DNA from: Hyphomonas chukchiensis
Lineage (GTDB): Bacteria > Pseudomonadota > Alphaproteobacteria > Caulobacterales > Hyphomonadaceae
Direction of reading: 5' to 3'
Length of the DNA stretch: 64,000 nucleotides
Assembly: GCF_000682695.1 (NCBI RefSeq)
Contig: NZ_AWFG01000013.1
Coordinates: 1-64,000, forward strand
Below the pieces are notes generated by a model. It saw nothing but the letters and a program-made list of their open reading frames with translations, ran no database searches and had not been told where the DNA came from. The position numbers and the translations under genes are program-made. Shown piece by piece: positions 50,494 to 59,691 of the stretch. Numbering within the stretch: the stretch's first letter is position 1; every line of letters begins with the position of its first letter.

Positions 50494-50531
50494 CGTATCT
50501 GGTCTGAAATCCTCTTGATGGAACAGATACG
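50494..50531. promoter_or_regulatory. Inverted repeat in the gspG/gspL divergent promoter
   Basis: CGTATCTG (50494-50501) and CAGATACG (50524-50531) form an 8-bp dyad with a 22-base spacer. It fills the gap between the divergent gspG and gspL starts, so one regulator could control both T2SS operons. Confidence 0.5.
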
Positions 50532-50549
50532 GTGGAAGGTCAGCTCAGG

Positions 50550-51662
50550 ATGCAAAGCTCGGACATCGTTGCAAGACCAACGGACCACAGCGAGTTCGCA
50601 GAGCTTGCGGGTTTACGGTCATACGAATTGAATCTCGCGATCATGTCCGATCCCGATATCGTCTTCGTCCCGACCGAGCGCGTGAGGCTTACGGCCGTTG
50701 CCCTTCCACTAAAGCGCGCTGAGCAACGGAAAGCCAGCCTGCCGTTTGCGATGGAGCCTTTGCTGGGCGAACCGATTGAGCAGACTCATTTCGCGCTTGG
50801 AAGCAGGCTCGAAGACGGGCGATACCTCGCCTGCGCGGTCAATGCCGAGCGCGTGGCAGAATGGGTTTCGACCTACGCAAGTGCGCGTCAGGTGATGATA
50901 GTTCCTGATGTCCTGATCCTACCAATCCCCCCCCAGGATGTCTGGCACGTCGCGAGCCTCGCCGATCGCGTGCTTGTTCGCCTCCCCGATGGCTCCGGAT
51001 TTGCCACGGCAAAAGGGCTGTTGCCTGTCTTTGCGCTGGCGGAGGGTTCGCCGGAATGCCGGATCATTATCGACGATAGCGGCCGGGCTGACGCGCTCAC
51101 CTCCGCTGAGAGTTTAGTTTGGCCAGACCGCAGCACTCTTCTTGACCTGCGGCAGGGAGCGTTTGCGCCTGACGCTAGCAACACGGTTCGAACCATCCGC
51201 GCAGCGACAGCGCTGACACTCGCAATCGTCTCCGCCACTACAGCCATCTCCGGTGCAGATGCGCTCGCGCTGCAACATGTTGCTCACACAAGAGAAGCCA
51301 GACTGATTGACGACTTTCGAATCCGGTTTCCCAATGCGCCAGCTGGAACAGCCCTGATGGGGACGATCGATTCACTGAGCAGCAATGCCCTTGGCCGACC
51401 AGTGGATACATTCATCTCGACCCTGTCTGCCACAAGCATGACGCTCAAGAACGAAACAACGATGTCTGTCCAGGACATGGCCTTTGAGCAGGCTGGGAAC
51501 CGCCTCGATCTCCATGTCGAGACAGATAGTCTCGACACGTTTCAGTCGCTTAGTTCCCGGCTCGCCCAATCAGGCATCACGGCAGAACTGGGTGCGGCGA
51601 CCGTTGTACCTGGTGGCGCCGAAGGCCTCCTTTCCATCATGGCAAAAGACGGAATCCAATGA
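50550..51662 (+). CDS. gspL: Type II secretion protein GspL
   Basis: 370 residues. The N-terminal actin-like cytoplasmic part (about 1-220) precedes a hydrophobic segment (ALTLAIVSATTAISGADALAL) and a periplasmic domain. GspL recruits the ATPase GspE to the membrane. The family is weakly conserved; the call rests on size, layout and its place before gspM. ATG 50550 has GGAAGG 10 bases upstream. Confidence 0.8.
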   Translation: MQSSDIVARPTDHSEFAELAGLRSYELNLAIMSDPDIVFVPTERVRLTAVALPLKRAEQRKASLPFAMEPLLGEPIEQTHFALGSRLEDGRYLACAVNAERVAEWVSTYASARQVMIVPDVLILPIPPQDVWHVASLADRVLVRLPDGSGFATAKGLLPVFALAEGSPECRIIIDDSGRADALTSAESLVWPDRSTLLDLRQGAFAPDASNTVRTIRAATALTLAIVSATTAISGADALALQHVAHTREARLIDDFRIRFPNAPAGTALMGTIDSLSSNALGRPVDTFISTLSATSMTLKNETTMSVQDMAFEQAGNRLDLHVETDSLDTFQSLSSRLAQSGITAELGAATVVPGGAEGLLSIMAKDGIQ

Positions 51663-52144
51663 GCGTGAACACTAGCCTCTCTCAAATGACGGCCTGGTGG
51701 CGCACGAAGTCGACCAGAGACCAATGGCTGCTCGCGTCTGCTGTCGGTCTTTTGGTTGTTGTAACTTGGTGGACCCTTGTCTGGTCACCCCTGCAGACTG
51801 CACGAGCCGATACGATCACACGCATCGCCCGCATTGAATCTGCCCGCTCAACGCTCTCCGCTCTTCCCGTCGAAATTGGTCTTCCTTCTGCCGGTGGTGT
51901 CCATACCTCAAGCCTGCGCGAGATCGTTTCCGCGACGGCGTCGGCGCGAAAACTGCCCATTCAGAGGATCGAGCAGTCCGCCAATCAAGTCGTCGTCGAA
52001 TTTGAGCTGGCAGATTTCGCACCGTTGATGTCCTGGCTGGAAACCCTTTCACGTGACCATTCTATCAGGGTCATTGACGCCGAAATCTCACGCCTGCCGG
52101 AGCCTGGCACGGTCTCAGCGCAAATGACTCTGGAGGGCCCATGA
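51659..52144 (+). CDS. gspM: Type II secretion protein GspM
   Basis: 161 residues. One membrane helix (WLLASAVGLLVVVTWWTLVW) and a periplasmic ferredoxin-like domain with RIEQSANQVVVEFELADF. GspM partners GspL. ATGA overlaps with both neighbours indicate a single coupled operon. Confidence 0.85.
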   Translation: MSVNTSLSQMTAWWRTKSTRDQWLLASAVGLLVVVTWWTLVWSPLQTARADTITRIARIESARSTLSALPVEIGLPSAGGVHTSSLREIVSATASARKLPIQRIEQSANQVVVEFELADFAPLMSWLETLSRDHSIRVIDAEISRLPEPGTVSAQMTLEGP

Positions 52145-53622
52145 CGCAAGAATGTACGCGCCTTCCCTATGCTTTTGCGCTCCAGTCTGGTGCCATTCTC
52201 TCAGGTGATCGGACTTCTGGCATTACATTGCTTCACCGCGACAAGATGAGTCTGGCAACATTGCTCGAATGCCAGAGGCTATCTGGGCGGATCGATGCTT
52301 TCAAGCAGCTGAGCGCTTCAGATTTCGAGCAGGCTCTTGCAGAAACCTACAAATCAAGCGCCAGCCGGGCGGCAGACCTTGCCGCAGAATCCAACTCCGA
52401 TCTCGCAGCGCTCGCCGATGATGCGGCTGCGTCTGAAGATATTCTGGATGACCGAGCGAATGCCCCTGTTGTGCAGCTCATAAATGCGCTCCTCTCCGAA
52501 GCGATCCGCGAGAAGGCATCCGACATTCATATCGAGCCGCACGAGACACGGCTTGTCATACGCTTCAGGATAGACGGTGTGCTTCGCGACCGTATCGAAC
52601 CGAAGCGCAACCTGGCGCCCATGCTCGTGAGCCGCATCAAGGTAATGGCCGGTCTGGATATCGCGGAGAAGCGCAAGCCTCATGATGGCCGCGTAACCCT
52701 GAATGTCGGCGGACACGAAGTTGATGTACGCGTTTCCACAATTCCCTCCCAGTACGGGGAACGTGTGGTTTTGCGATTACTCGACAGGACCACGGCAAAG
52801 TTCAATCTTACCCAATTAGGAATGACGCATCGCGATCACTCCGTCACAGAACGCCTTCTGGCGAAGCCAGGCGGCATGATACTTGTGACTGGGCCGACCG
52901 GATCAGGCAAGACGACAACGCTCTATTCGGCAATCACATACCTCAATGATCGCTCACGAAATATCATGACGGTCGAAGATCCGATTGAGTATGCCTTTGA
53001 TGGCATCGGCCAGATGCAGGTCAATCCTCACAAGGGAGTGACTTTCGCGGAAGGCGTTCGCGTTCTTATGCGACAGGATCCTAACGTTATCCTGATCGGT
53101 GAGATCCGGGATCCCGAAACCGCATCCGCGGCCGTCAGGGCGACGACATCCGGTCACCTTGTCTTGTCCACGCTGCACACGACAAGCGCGATCGCTAGTA
53201 TCACGCGTCTCGTCGATATGGGTGTCGATCGATACCTTCTCGCCACGATTTTGTCAGGCCTTATTGCCCAAAGGCTCGTGAGACGGCTTTGCGATACCTG
53301 CAAGCTCGCCGATGAACTTACTGAATCCGAGGCGTCGCGACTTGGAAAAGGTGCAGAGATTGGCATGCCGGTATTTCGCGCCGCTGGCTGCCCTGCCTGT
53401 GCGGGTCACGGATATCGGGGCAGGACTGCTATCTACGAGGTGGTCGAGGTCGACGGCGAACTTGAGAAACTCATTCACTCAGGTGCGGCGGAATCCGAAC
53501 TGACCGCACTTGCACGGCTGAGCGGACCTAGCCTGTCCATGGACGGCGCCGCTCGCATCCGGGAAGGCATCACGACTGTCGAGGAAATCCTGAGCGCAGC
53601 CGACGTCGGAAAAGCGCCATGA
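52141..53622 (+). CDS. gspE: Type II secretion ATPase GspE
   Basis: 493 residues. Walker A GPTGSGKTTTLY near 250, the Asp box SDIHIEPHETRLVIRFRIDG, Walker B ILIGEIRDPET near 318 and His box HLVLSTLHTT. A C4-type metal site (CDTC ... CPAC) lies near 385-418. It powers pseudopilus extension. Confidence 0.97.
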   Translation: MTQECTRLPYAFALQSGAILSGDRTSGITLLHRDKMSLATLLECQRLSGRIDAFKQLSASDFEQALAETYKSSASRAADLAAESNSDLAALADDAAASEDILDDRANAPVVQLINALLSEAIREKASDIHIEPHETRLVIRFRIDGVLRDRIEPKRNLAPMLVSRIKVMAGLDIAEKRKPHDGRVTLNVGGHEVDVRVSTIPSQYGERVVLRLLDRTTAKFNLTQLGMTHRDHSVTERLLAKPGGMILVTGPTGSGKTTTLYSAITYLNDRSRNIMTVEDPIEYAFDGIGQMQVNPHKGVTFAEGVRVLMRQDPNVILIGEIRDPETASAAVRATTSGHLVLSTLHTTSAIASITRLVDMGVDRYLLATILSGLIAQRLVRRLCDTCKLADELTESEASRLGKGAEIGMPVFRAAGCPACAGHGYRGRTAIYEVVEVDGELEKLIHSGAAESELTALARLSGPSLSMDGAARIREGITTVEEILSAADVGKAP

Positions 53623-54845
53623 TGCAATTTCGTTACAATGCCGTCGACAGCACCGGAAAGGCCTGTAGCGGAACCCTGACTGCCGGAACCCTTGTCGAAG
53701 CGCGGCAAGTATTGAGAAGCAAGGCGCTTTTACCAGTGCAGATCACACTCGCATCCGGAAAAGCGTCTGCGCCCACAAGCAAGAAACGGAACCGAACATT
53801 CCGGAGCGCTATCACCAGCAAGACATTGACGCTGATCACACGACAGCTCGCCTCGCTGATTGCAAACTCGATCCGGATCGAGGAAGCGCTGGCTGCCATC
53901 GCCCGGCAGGACTTGCCTGCCCGCGCGAAGACGGTCCTTATAGAAATCCGCCATCAAATCATCGACGGCAGCAGCCTGGCGAAAGCCTTGTCCGCACAAG
54001 GCAACGTTTTTCCCAGACAGTATATTTCCTCCGTCGCCGCTGGAGAGTCCTCCGGACGCCTGGATATCGTTCTGGAGCACTTGGCCGACTATACAGAGAC
54101 ACGGCAGGAAAACCGCCAGACCCTGCAGCTCGCCCTCATTTACCCGGCGTTTCTTGCGCTTGTTTCAGGCGCGGTGATTGTCCTTCTTCTCACGAAAGTC
54201 GTTCCAGACGTCGTCTCGGTCTACCAGAGGAGAGGCGCGGACCTGCCGCTCTCTACCGACTTGCTGATTGCCGTTTCGGATTTCCTCAGGCAGTTCGGAG
54301 TAGGTATTCTTTTTGCGCTTACGCTGCTCTATGCGGCGCTGGCGTGGGCTATGCGACGACAAGCAGGCCGCCAGGCCTGGGGGAGATGGTCTTTGAAGGC
54401 ACCCTTGTTTGGGCCGTTCAATCTCCGCCGTCAGGCTGCTGAAATATCGGGCACCCTCGCCATACTTATCCAATCCGGCGTTCCCCTGGTTGAGGCGCTG
54501 AAAACCGCCGCCGGTGTGGCGAGCAACGACTATGTCAGCAATCGCATGCATATGGCAGCAAATGACGTTGGCGAAGGCACTGCGCTTGATCTGGCGCTTT
54601 CAAGAACCGGCGTCATGCCGCCCATGATGCTGGCAATTGTTGCCAGCGCGATACGATCCGGCGAACTTGGACCAGCCTTGGCGCGGACAGCCAGGGATCA
54701 ACAGAAAGAACTCGGGGCCCAGACCAAGGCGTTGGTTGCGCTGATGGAACCTATGGTCCTTCTGGTCATGGGCGGCATTGTACTGTTCATCGTCCTCGCG
54801 ATCCTGACTCCAATCGTCAACCTGAATACATTGTCAGGAGTTTGA
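53619..54845 (+). CDS. gspF: Type II secretion platform protein GspF
   Basis: 408 residues. Two repeated T2SSF domains with three membrane helices; the first repeat shows ISSVAAGESSGRLDIVLEHL and the second MMLAIVASAIRSGELGPAL. It is the inner-membrane platform for pseudopilus assembly. The gene is ATGA-coupled to gspE, and its stop overlaps the convergent gspN by 12 bases. Confidence 0.96.
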   Translation: MMQFRYNAVDSTGKACSGTLTAGTLVEARQVLRSKALLPVQITLASGKASAPTSKKRNRTFRSAITSKTLTLITRQLASLIANSIRIEEALAAIARQDLPARAKTVLIEIRHQIIDGSSLAKALSAQGNVFPRQYISSVAAGESSGRLDIVLEHLADYTETRQENRQTLQLALIYPAFLALVSGAVIVLLLTKVVPDVVSVYQRRGADLPLSTDLLIAVSDFLRQFGVGILFALTLLYAALAWAMRRQAGRQAWGRWSLKAPLFGPFNLRRQAAEISGTLAILIQSGVPLVEALKTAAGVASNDYVSNRMHMAANDVGEGTALDLALSRTGVMPPMMLAIVASAIRSGELGPALARTARDQQKELGAQTKALVALMEPMVLLVMGGIVLFIVLAILTPIVNLNTLSGV

Positions 54846-55589
54846 TGGCATGAGACGCGGGCCAAATTCCAAAACTGTATCTGACGTCGTTATACGATCG
54901 AGGAAGAGCACTGAACCTGCCGGCGAGACGGTCAAGACGGTGCGGCCTTCTTTGTCGAGCGTTACGCGTGCGAGCTGGGCGTTCCCTCCAGCGTCGGCAG
55001 CATTGACCACGATCTCACTCGACCCGCCGATCGGCTCGGATACAACCTGCAAGTCAGGTACATCACGTCCGGAGCATCTGCCTTCGCCAATCATCGCTTT
55101 CCCTTCCAGCAAGAGCGCTTGGTTTCTTAGCGACAGGCGGACCGATGAAAGCCGCGCAGACAGGTCACAAGGCCCAAAGTCGGTATTTGCGAAGTGGCTC
55201 AATTCTGCAATCGAGACAACGCCATCAACATCATCAAGCTCAACACCACTGGTCAATCGCATCCTGCCCTTCAGGCTCGAATCCACGCCTTCCAGAGTCC
55301 AATCTGCCGCGAGACTTGCCGTCATCAGCGAGCGCATTGGAGACAGCGTCCAGTCAGCATTCAATCCCTGCGGAAACATGGCCACGCCTTTCCAGACGGA
55401 CCCAGAGACATGCGCCTCGCGCATCCCGGGCACGAAAGCCTTGAGGATTTCCGCCGGAGCGGTGGCTAGCAGCATCGCGGCGAGAGCGATGCCGGCAACG
55501 CCCGCGAAAAGCCCCTGCAGCATCCAGCAGCGAGGGGATGATGATGATGCGTAAAGTGGCCCGCCATGAGCCTCACGGGTTTGCGACAT
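54834..55589 (-). CDS. gspN: Type II secretion protein GspN
   Basis: 251 residues. One membrane helix (MLQGLFAGVAGIALAAMLLA) precedes a beta-rich periplasmic part (SVWKGVAMFPQGLNADWTLS ... DWTLEGVDSSLKGRMRL), the GspN layout with its GxW-like and 'W.L' motifs. ATG 55589 has GGAG 8 bases upstream. It runs opposite to its neighbours, with both ends overlapping them. Confidence 0.8.
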   Translation of the reverse strand: MSQTREAHGGPLYASSSSPRCWMLQGLFAGVAGIALAAMLLATAPAEILKAFVPGMREAHVSGSVWKGVAMFPQGLNADWTLSPMRSLMTASLAADWTLEGVDSSLKGRMRLTSGVELDDVDGVVSIAELSHFANTDFGPCDLSARLSSVRLSLRNQALLLEGKAMIGEGRCSGRDVPDLQVVSEPIGGSSEIVVNAADAGGNAQLARVTLDKEGRTVLTVSPAGSVLFLDRITTSDTVLEFGPRLMPSNS

Positions 55590-56179
55590 GGTTCCGTCTC
55601 CGTCGTCTGAGTCCAGATACGCAGCCGAGATGCCCTTCAGGTGCAGCGACGCTGTCGCGCGATGATGAAAGTGGCTTCTCATTAATCGAAGTTATCGTCT
55701 CGCTGGCCATCATCAGCCTTGTGAGCCTTGCGGGATTTACGCTTGTAGACACATTGGCGAGTCTGCAATCGCGGATTGATGCTCGGTATGACGCCATTCA
55801 AGAACTTCAACTGTTGCTGTCGGACCTGTCTGACGATTTCGCCCAGGCTGACCCGGCATCCTTGACGCTTGCTTCGGGCACACTGAAAATGCGGACACAA
55901 GTGTGCAATGCGTCTGGAACGGTAAGCCTGAGTGTTGTGGACCGCTCGTTCCGCCGGACTTCAGGCGAGTGCATAAGTGGCACGTCCAGTTATTCAGAAA
56001 TAGAGACCGCCCGTTTCACAGTGATCGACTCCGAGAGGGCCGAATGGGATACATGGCCGACTGATGAAGCGCTTCACGCCCAGGCCGTGCGCGTCGATAT
56101 ACGCATGCCAGATCAACCGGGCGCCCTTACCGGGTCGATCGAGGGACTGTTCGACATGCCGGACACGTACGCCAAATGA
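55547..56179 (+). CDS. gspJ: Minor pseudopilin GspJ
   Basis: 210 residues. Prepilin site DESG-FSLIEVIVSLAIISL, then a long globular domain with cysteines (VCNASG, GECISG). Four ATGs occur in a row from 55538; GAGGGG just before them favours the third or fourth (55544/55547). The leader before cleavage is about 44 residues, unusually long. The start region lies inside the beginning of gspN on the opposite strand. Confidence 0.83.
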   Translation: MRKVARHEPHGFATWFRLRRLSPDTQPRCPSGAATLSRDDESGFSLIEVIVSLAIISLVSLAGFTLVDTLASLQSRIDARYDAIQELQLLLSDLSDDFAQADPASLTLASGTLKMRTQVCNASGTVSLSVVDRSFRRTSGECISGTSSYSEIETARFTVIDSERAEWDTWPTDEALHAQAVRVDIRMPDQPGALTGSIEGLFDMPDTYAK

Positions 56180-57006
56180 AACAGTCTGAATCAGGAATTG
56201 TCCTTGTCCAGGTGCTTGTCATTGTCGCCTTCGCCAGCGCCATGACGCTGACACTCATGATTGTTCAGGATCAGGCGGTCGCCTTCGAGCGGAAGTCAGG
56301 GGACCGGTTGCAGGCGCAAGCTCTCTTGCGCGGCGCTGAATCATCCGTCGTGTCCGCTTTCAGGCGTGACGGCCAGTTGGGATCAAGCGTCGATCACTAT
56401 GGCGAAGCGTGGTACCTGGCGTCTCAGGTCCCAATCGATCTGCCGCAGGGAGCGTTCTCGGTATCTGTTCGCGACGAGCAATCCAGGTTCAACATCAATA
56501 ATCTGGCAAATGGTAATCTCGCGGCCAAAGCGATGTTCGCCAGAATCGTCGCTGCCGCAAAGGGCGACGCCTCGTGGAATGATAGGCTGGTCGCCGCCAT
56601 CGCCCTCGGCGGGCCTGTTAGCGATATGTCGGACCTCGCCGCCTTCGGCTTCGACGAAACGGAAATCACCGCGCTGACATCAATTGGTTGCACATTACCT
56701 GACACGACCACGATCAATCTCAATACAGCAAGTGATACGCTCGTTCGCGCTCTGTTCGACAACCCTCTCTCGGCCGGGAAGTTGCTCGCCTTGCGGAGCC
56801 GCGGGGGCTACGTGACCCGTGAGGATCTCAGCGATGCTTCCCTGCTGGCCCCAGCGGGGACGGGCCTGACCACCCAGTTCATCAGTGTCGAAGCAAATAT
56901 AAACTGGAGCAGCGCCGACATGTATTCCAGAACCCTTCTCGCGCGGCACACATATGGCGGCGGAGTAAACGTTCAGACGATTCGCCGAGTCACCCACAAA
57001 CAGTAA
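56176..57006 (+). CDS. gspK: Minor pseudopilin GspK
   Basis: 276 residues. Prepilin site SESG-IVLVQVLVIVAFASAMTL, the N-terminal motif DEQSRFNINNLANGN and the INLNTAS segment of the helical domain are typical of GspK, the tip cap of the pseudopilus. ATGA-coupled to gspJ. No gspH gene was found in the cluster. Confidence 0.9.
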   Translation: MKQSESGIVLVQVLVIVAFASAMTLTLMIVQDQAVAFERKSGDRLQAQALLRGAESSVVSAFRRDGQLGSSVDHYGEAWYLASQVPIDLPQGAFSVSVRDEQSRFNINNLANGNLAAKAMFARIVAAAKGDASWNDRLVAAIALGGPVSDMSDLAAFGFDETEITALTSIGCTLPDTTTINLNTASDTLVRALFDNPLSAGKLLALRSRGGYVTREDLSDASLLAPAGTGLTTQFISVEANINWSSADMYSRTLLARHTYGGGVNVQTIRRVTHKQ

Positions 57007-57037
57007 CGGCGGCGAACCCGAGAGGTTCGCCGCCGTT
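57005..57037. terminator. Terminator between gspK and the DUF4331 cluster
   Basis: AACGGCGGCGAACC (57005-57018) and GGTTCGCCGCCGTT (57024-57037) make a perfect 14-bp stem with a 5-base loop, followed by GTTTTG. It ends gspK and may also act on the convergent lipoprotein. Confidence 0.8.
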
Positions 57038-57059
57038 GTTTTGAGATGGGCTGTCGTGC

Positions 57060-57341
57060 TCAGGAAGGGTCGGGCACATCCACCGGATCTGCCGTCTTGT
57101 CGACGTCAATCACATCTCCTGCAGCAACAGGATTTGGATCATCGGTTGTCATCTTTCCGAAAGCAGCGGCAAATCCTGCTCCGAATTGGTCCTCAATATT
57201 GGCCGGTGCTGGTGGTGGCGGAGGCGGTGGTGGCATGAAGACGTCATTGCCGCCTCCGCCTTTTCCGCAGGCGACCAGTACTGTGCTGGCCGCGCCAGCT
57301 ATCATCACCAACCGCAAAGGTTTCCATATGTTCTTGGTCAT
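57060..57341 (-). CDS. Small proline-rich lipoprotein
   Basis: 93 residues. Signal peptide with lipobox VLVAC, then a glycine run, FMPPPPPPPPAPAN and an acidic tail (VDKTADPVDVPDP). No known family. It starts 11 bases after the DUF4331 gene and so is probably the last gene of that operon. Confidence 0.65.
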   Translation of the reverse strand: MTKNIWKPLRLVMIAGAASTVLVACGKGGGGNDVFMPPPPPPPPAPANIEDQFGAGFAAAFGKMTTDDPNPVAAGDVIDVDKTADPVDVPDPS

Positions 57342-57352
57342 ATATTTTATCC

Positions 57353-58936
57353 TCAGTTGTTTGGCGAACCTGCAAGCGGGTCGTTCAGGTATGGGAACGC
57401 ATTCTTCAGCTCAGTCGCGCTGATCGGCGCCCCGTCAGTGAAGGCAACATTACCAACTGGTGCGTCATCCGACGTGCAAAAGCCCAGATCCGTCGGTGTC
57501 CCATTGATCGGCACCGGATAGCAAAGGGCTCCCATGACAACGCGCAACGCGATATCAACCGTGTCGTCACCCGGACGACGTCCGTTCGGGAAGCCGGCAA
57601 GATCATCACCCGCAACGCCAAAGGTGCTTTGAGTTGCGCGCGGCGTCGGAGCAATCCCGGTATTCAACCGCATCATTTCAGACGGAGTCACAATCGACTG
57701 CTGGTTCAGCGTCGGGATCCCGGTGAGGAAGGCCGCAACAAGATCATCCCGCGGAATATTTGTGGGAGCGAGATTGGCGATACTCGTACCGAGCGTCTGG
57801 TTGACTGCATCACGAAACAAGAGGTCCAGGATGGCGGGCAAAGTAGGGTTGGTAACATAATCAGCCAATGCACCGTCTTGAGTTGGCTCGGCCGCATTGA
57901 ACAGGTCCTTTTGCGGCAAACCGATCACCACTTCGTTTACCAATGGCGCAGAGAGACGCGACTGCTGCACGTAGGCGCCGCCATAAAGAGACGTTTGCTT
58001 GTATGTTGGCAGCGGGTCTTCGATGTTTGCCTGAGGCAGGCTTGCTGTCGTCCACGCACCGATGGTTCCGTTGCCGGCACCAACAAGGCAGTCCACCGGA
58101 ACTTCGATTGCCAACGACGTCACATTGGCCTTGCCGACGAGATCATCATTTGCTCGGTCTTGGGTGATGCCGCCGGGAAATCCACCGCCGTCACCCGCTC
58201 CAGGGGCGCTGTCACCTTCAATAGGGACTAAATTCACCAGATCGAATATCTCGCCCAGATTGACGGCAAAGGCTTCCGCGCGCTGACCGACAAAGACACG
58301 ACCAGGCGTCGAGCAATTCGGGATCGTAATGTCATAAACGAACTGTCCCGCGTAAGTCGGATAGTCCGAGATAGTCTTGTTGCCAACATTATCCAGAGGC
58401 TTGACGAATTCCGCCGAGCCATCAGCAGCATTCGTGATGGCGTCGCGCGTTCCCGACCTGCGATCGCCCGACACGAGCGTAAGCGAATAGTATTCGTTTT
58501 CGCCAAGTGCCGCATCTTCAGGCGCACTGACTGGTCCCGCCGCGCGCAACGCAATCGGGATATCCTTGCCGGCAATGTCCAACGTCACGCCGGTGTCGTT
58601 GACGAGGCGATTGTCGAAGTCGAATTGGAACGTCAGATCTTCCACCGCGTCGCCGTCGCTGTCGACGTGGATTTCATAGAGCGCATCAGGATCCATCGTG
58701 AAATAGTTGGGGCCGCCGTATGGGTCCTGCAGGGGTTGATAGTTGGCGATAAAGGTCACGAACTGGTCACGGCCCGGCTCATAACTTTTGAACATATAAA
58801 AGTCTGTTCCATCGATCTTGGGCTGTTCGGTGGTGCCAGGCGCTTCGCGGTGACTGGACGCCCAGCTCGGAATGGCCACAGCGCAAAGGGCACCGATAGC
58901 CGCGCTTGATATCAGTAGGGAGCGCTTCAATTGCAT
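57353..58936 (-). CDS. DUF4331 family exported protein
   Basis: 527 residues. Signal peptide ending WAS, then SSHREAPGTTEQPKIDGTDF and FYMFKSYEPGRDQFVTFIAN, the DUF4331 hallmark. Acidic repeats such as HVDSDGDAVEDLTFQF may bind calcium. Function unknown. ATG 58936 is preceded by GGAG. It belongs to a cluster with the membrane proteins upstream. Confidence 0.9.
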   Translation of the reverse strand: MQLKRSLLISSAAIGALCAVAIPSWASSHREAPGTTEQPKIDGTDFYMFKSYEPGRDQFVTFIANYQPLQDPYGGPNYFTMDPDALYEIHVDSDGDAVEDLTFQFDFDNRLVNDTGVTLDIAGKDIPIALRAAGPVSAPEDAALGENEYYSLTLVSGDRRSGTRDAITNAADGSAEFVKPLDNVGNKTISDYPTYAGQFVYDITIPNCSTPGRVFVGQRAEAFAVNLGEIFDLVNLVPIEGDSAPGAGDGGGFPGGITQDRANDDLVGKANVTSLAIEVPVDCLVGAGNGTIGAWTTASLPQANIEDPLPTYKQTSLYGGAYVQQSRLSAPLVNEVVIGLPQKDLFNAAEPTQDGALADYVTNPTLPAILDLLFRDAVNQTLGTSIANLAPTNIPRDDLVAAFLTGIPTLNQQSIVTPSEMMRLNTGIAPTPRATQSTFGVAGDDLAGFPNGRRPGDDTVDIALRVVMGALCYPVPINGTPTDLGFCTSDDAPVGNVAFTDGAPISATELKNAFPYLNDPLAGSPNN

Positions 58937-59105
58937 TGGTAATCTCCAGATTGGCCTACCGCTCAAAGCCCCTCATGAGTGTTGTAAGGACGCTGGTAGC
59001 GTAAAAAGGCGGGTTGTAACTGCGCCATTGAAGGATCAGACGCATCAGAGATACGTAGCGCTGGCATCGTATGGTGCAGGCAATCCAAAACAATCGGCGT
59101 GTCGG

Positions 59106-59675
59106 TTAGAAAAGGTTAGTCTGCGAACTAACTGCGATGATCAGAACTGATATCGCAACGATCCAGGATCCCGCTATTCGAACCGCGATTGACCGCCACG
59201 CTGGCGCGCGTTCTGGATTTATAATCACCACAAGCTGCGAAAGGCATATGATGGCGCCGGCGCCTGCGATCACGTTTACAGCCATAAGACTGAAAGCCTG
59301 TGGGAATTCCCCATTTGCCGGAACACTCGCTACCGTTAACGCAGAGCCAATCAGGAAAATGATGATGGAAGCAGTCGCAGTATTTGCGCTAAACCGCATC
59401 GCAGTGAGTACGCCCAGCACGACTGCAAAGCCAATCACGATTGCAGGCGGACCGTTCAGCTGCCCGAAATGCAATATAGCAACAGTTCCCAAGGCAACGC
59501 CCCCGCAGAATGCGACAGATGCCCGTTTGATACCCGCTTTGGCCAGACAGCGAATCGACAAGCCTGCAGCGACAACCAGTATCACCTGCGCAACTTTCAG
59601 ATCAGCAGGAATGTACCCTGCCCGGACATCTCCAAATTGCGAAAGAACAGCGGCAAGCAGATATAGTGAGTTCAT
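59106..59675 (-). CDS. Membrane protein of unknown family
   Basis: 189 residues with about five or six hydrophobic helices and few charges (for example KVAQVILVVAAGLSI, PPAIVIGFAVVLGVLTAM, GSWIVAISVLIIAVSS). Length and placement resemble a partner of the HupE-like gene 16 bases upstream, but the HupE motif is absent. AAAGGG precedes ATG 59675. Confidence 0.7.
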   Translation of the reverse strand: MNSLYLLAAVLSQFGDVRAGYIPADLKVAQVILVVAAGLSIRCLAKAGIKRASVAFCGGVALGTVAILHFGQLNGPPAIVIGFAVVLGVLTAMRFSANTATASIIIFLIGSALTVASVPANGEFPQAFSLMAVNVIAGAGAIICLSQLVVIINPERAPAWRSIAVRIAGSWIVAISVLIIAVSSQTNLF

Positions 59676-59691
59676 TGGGCGCCCTTTCCTA

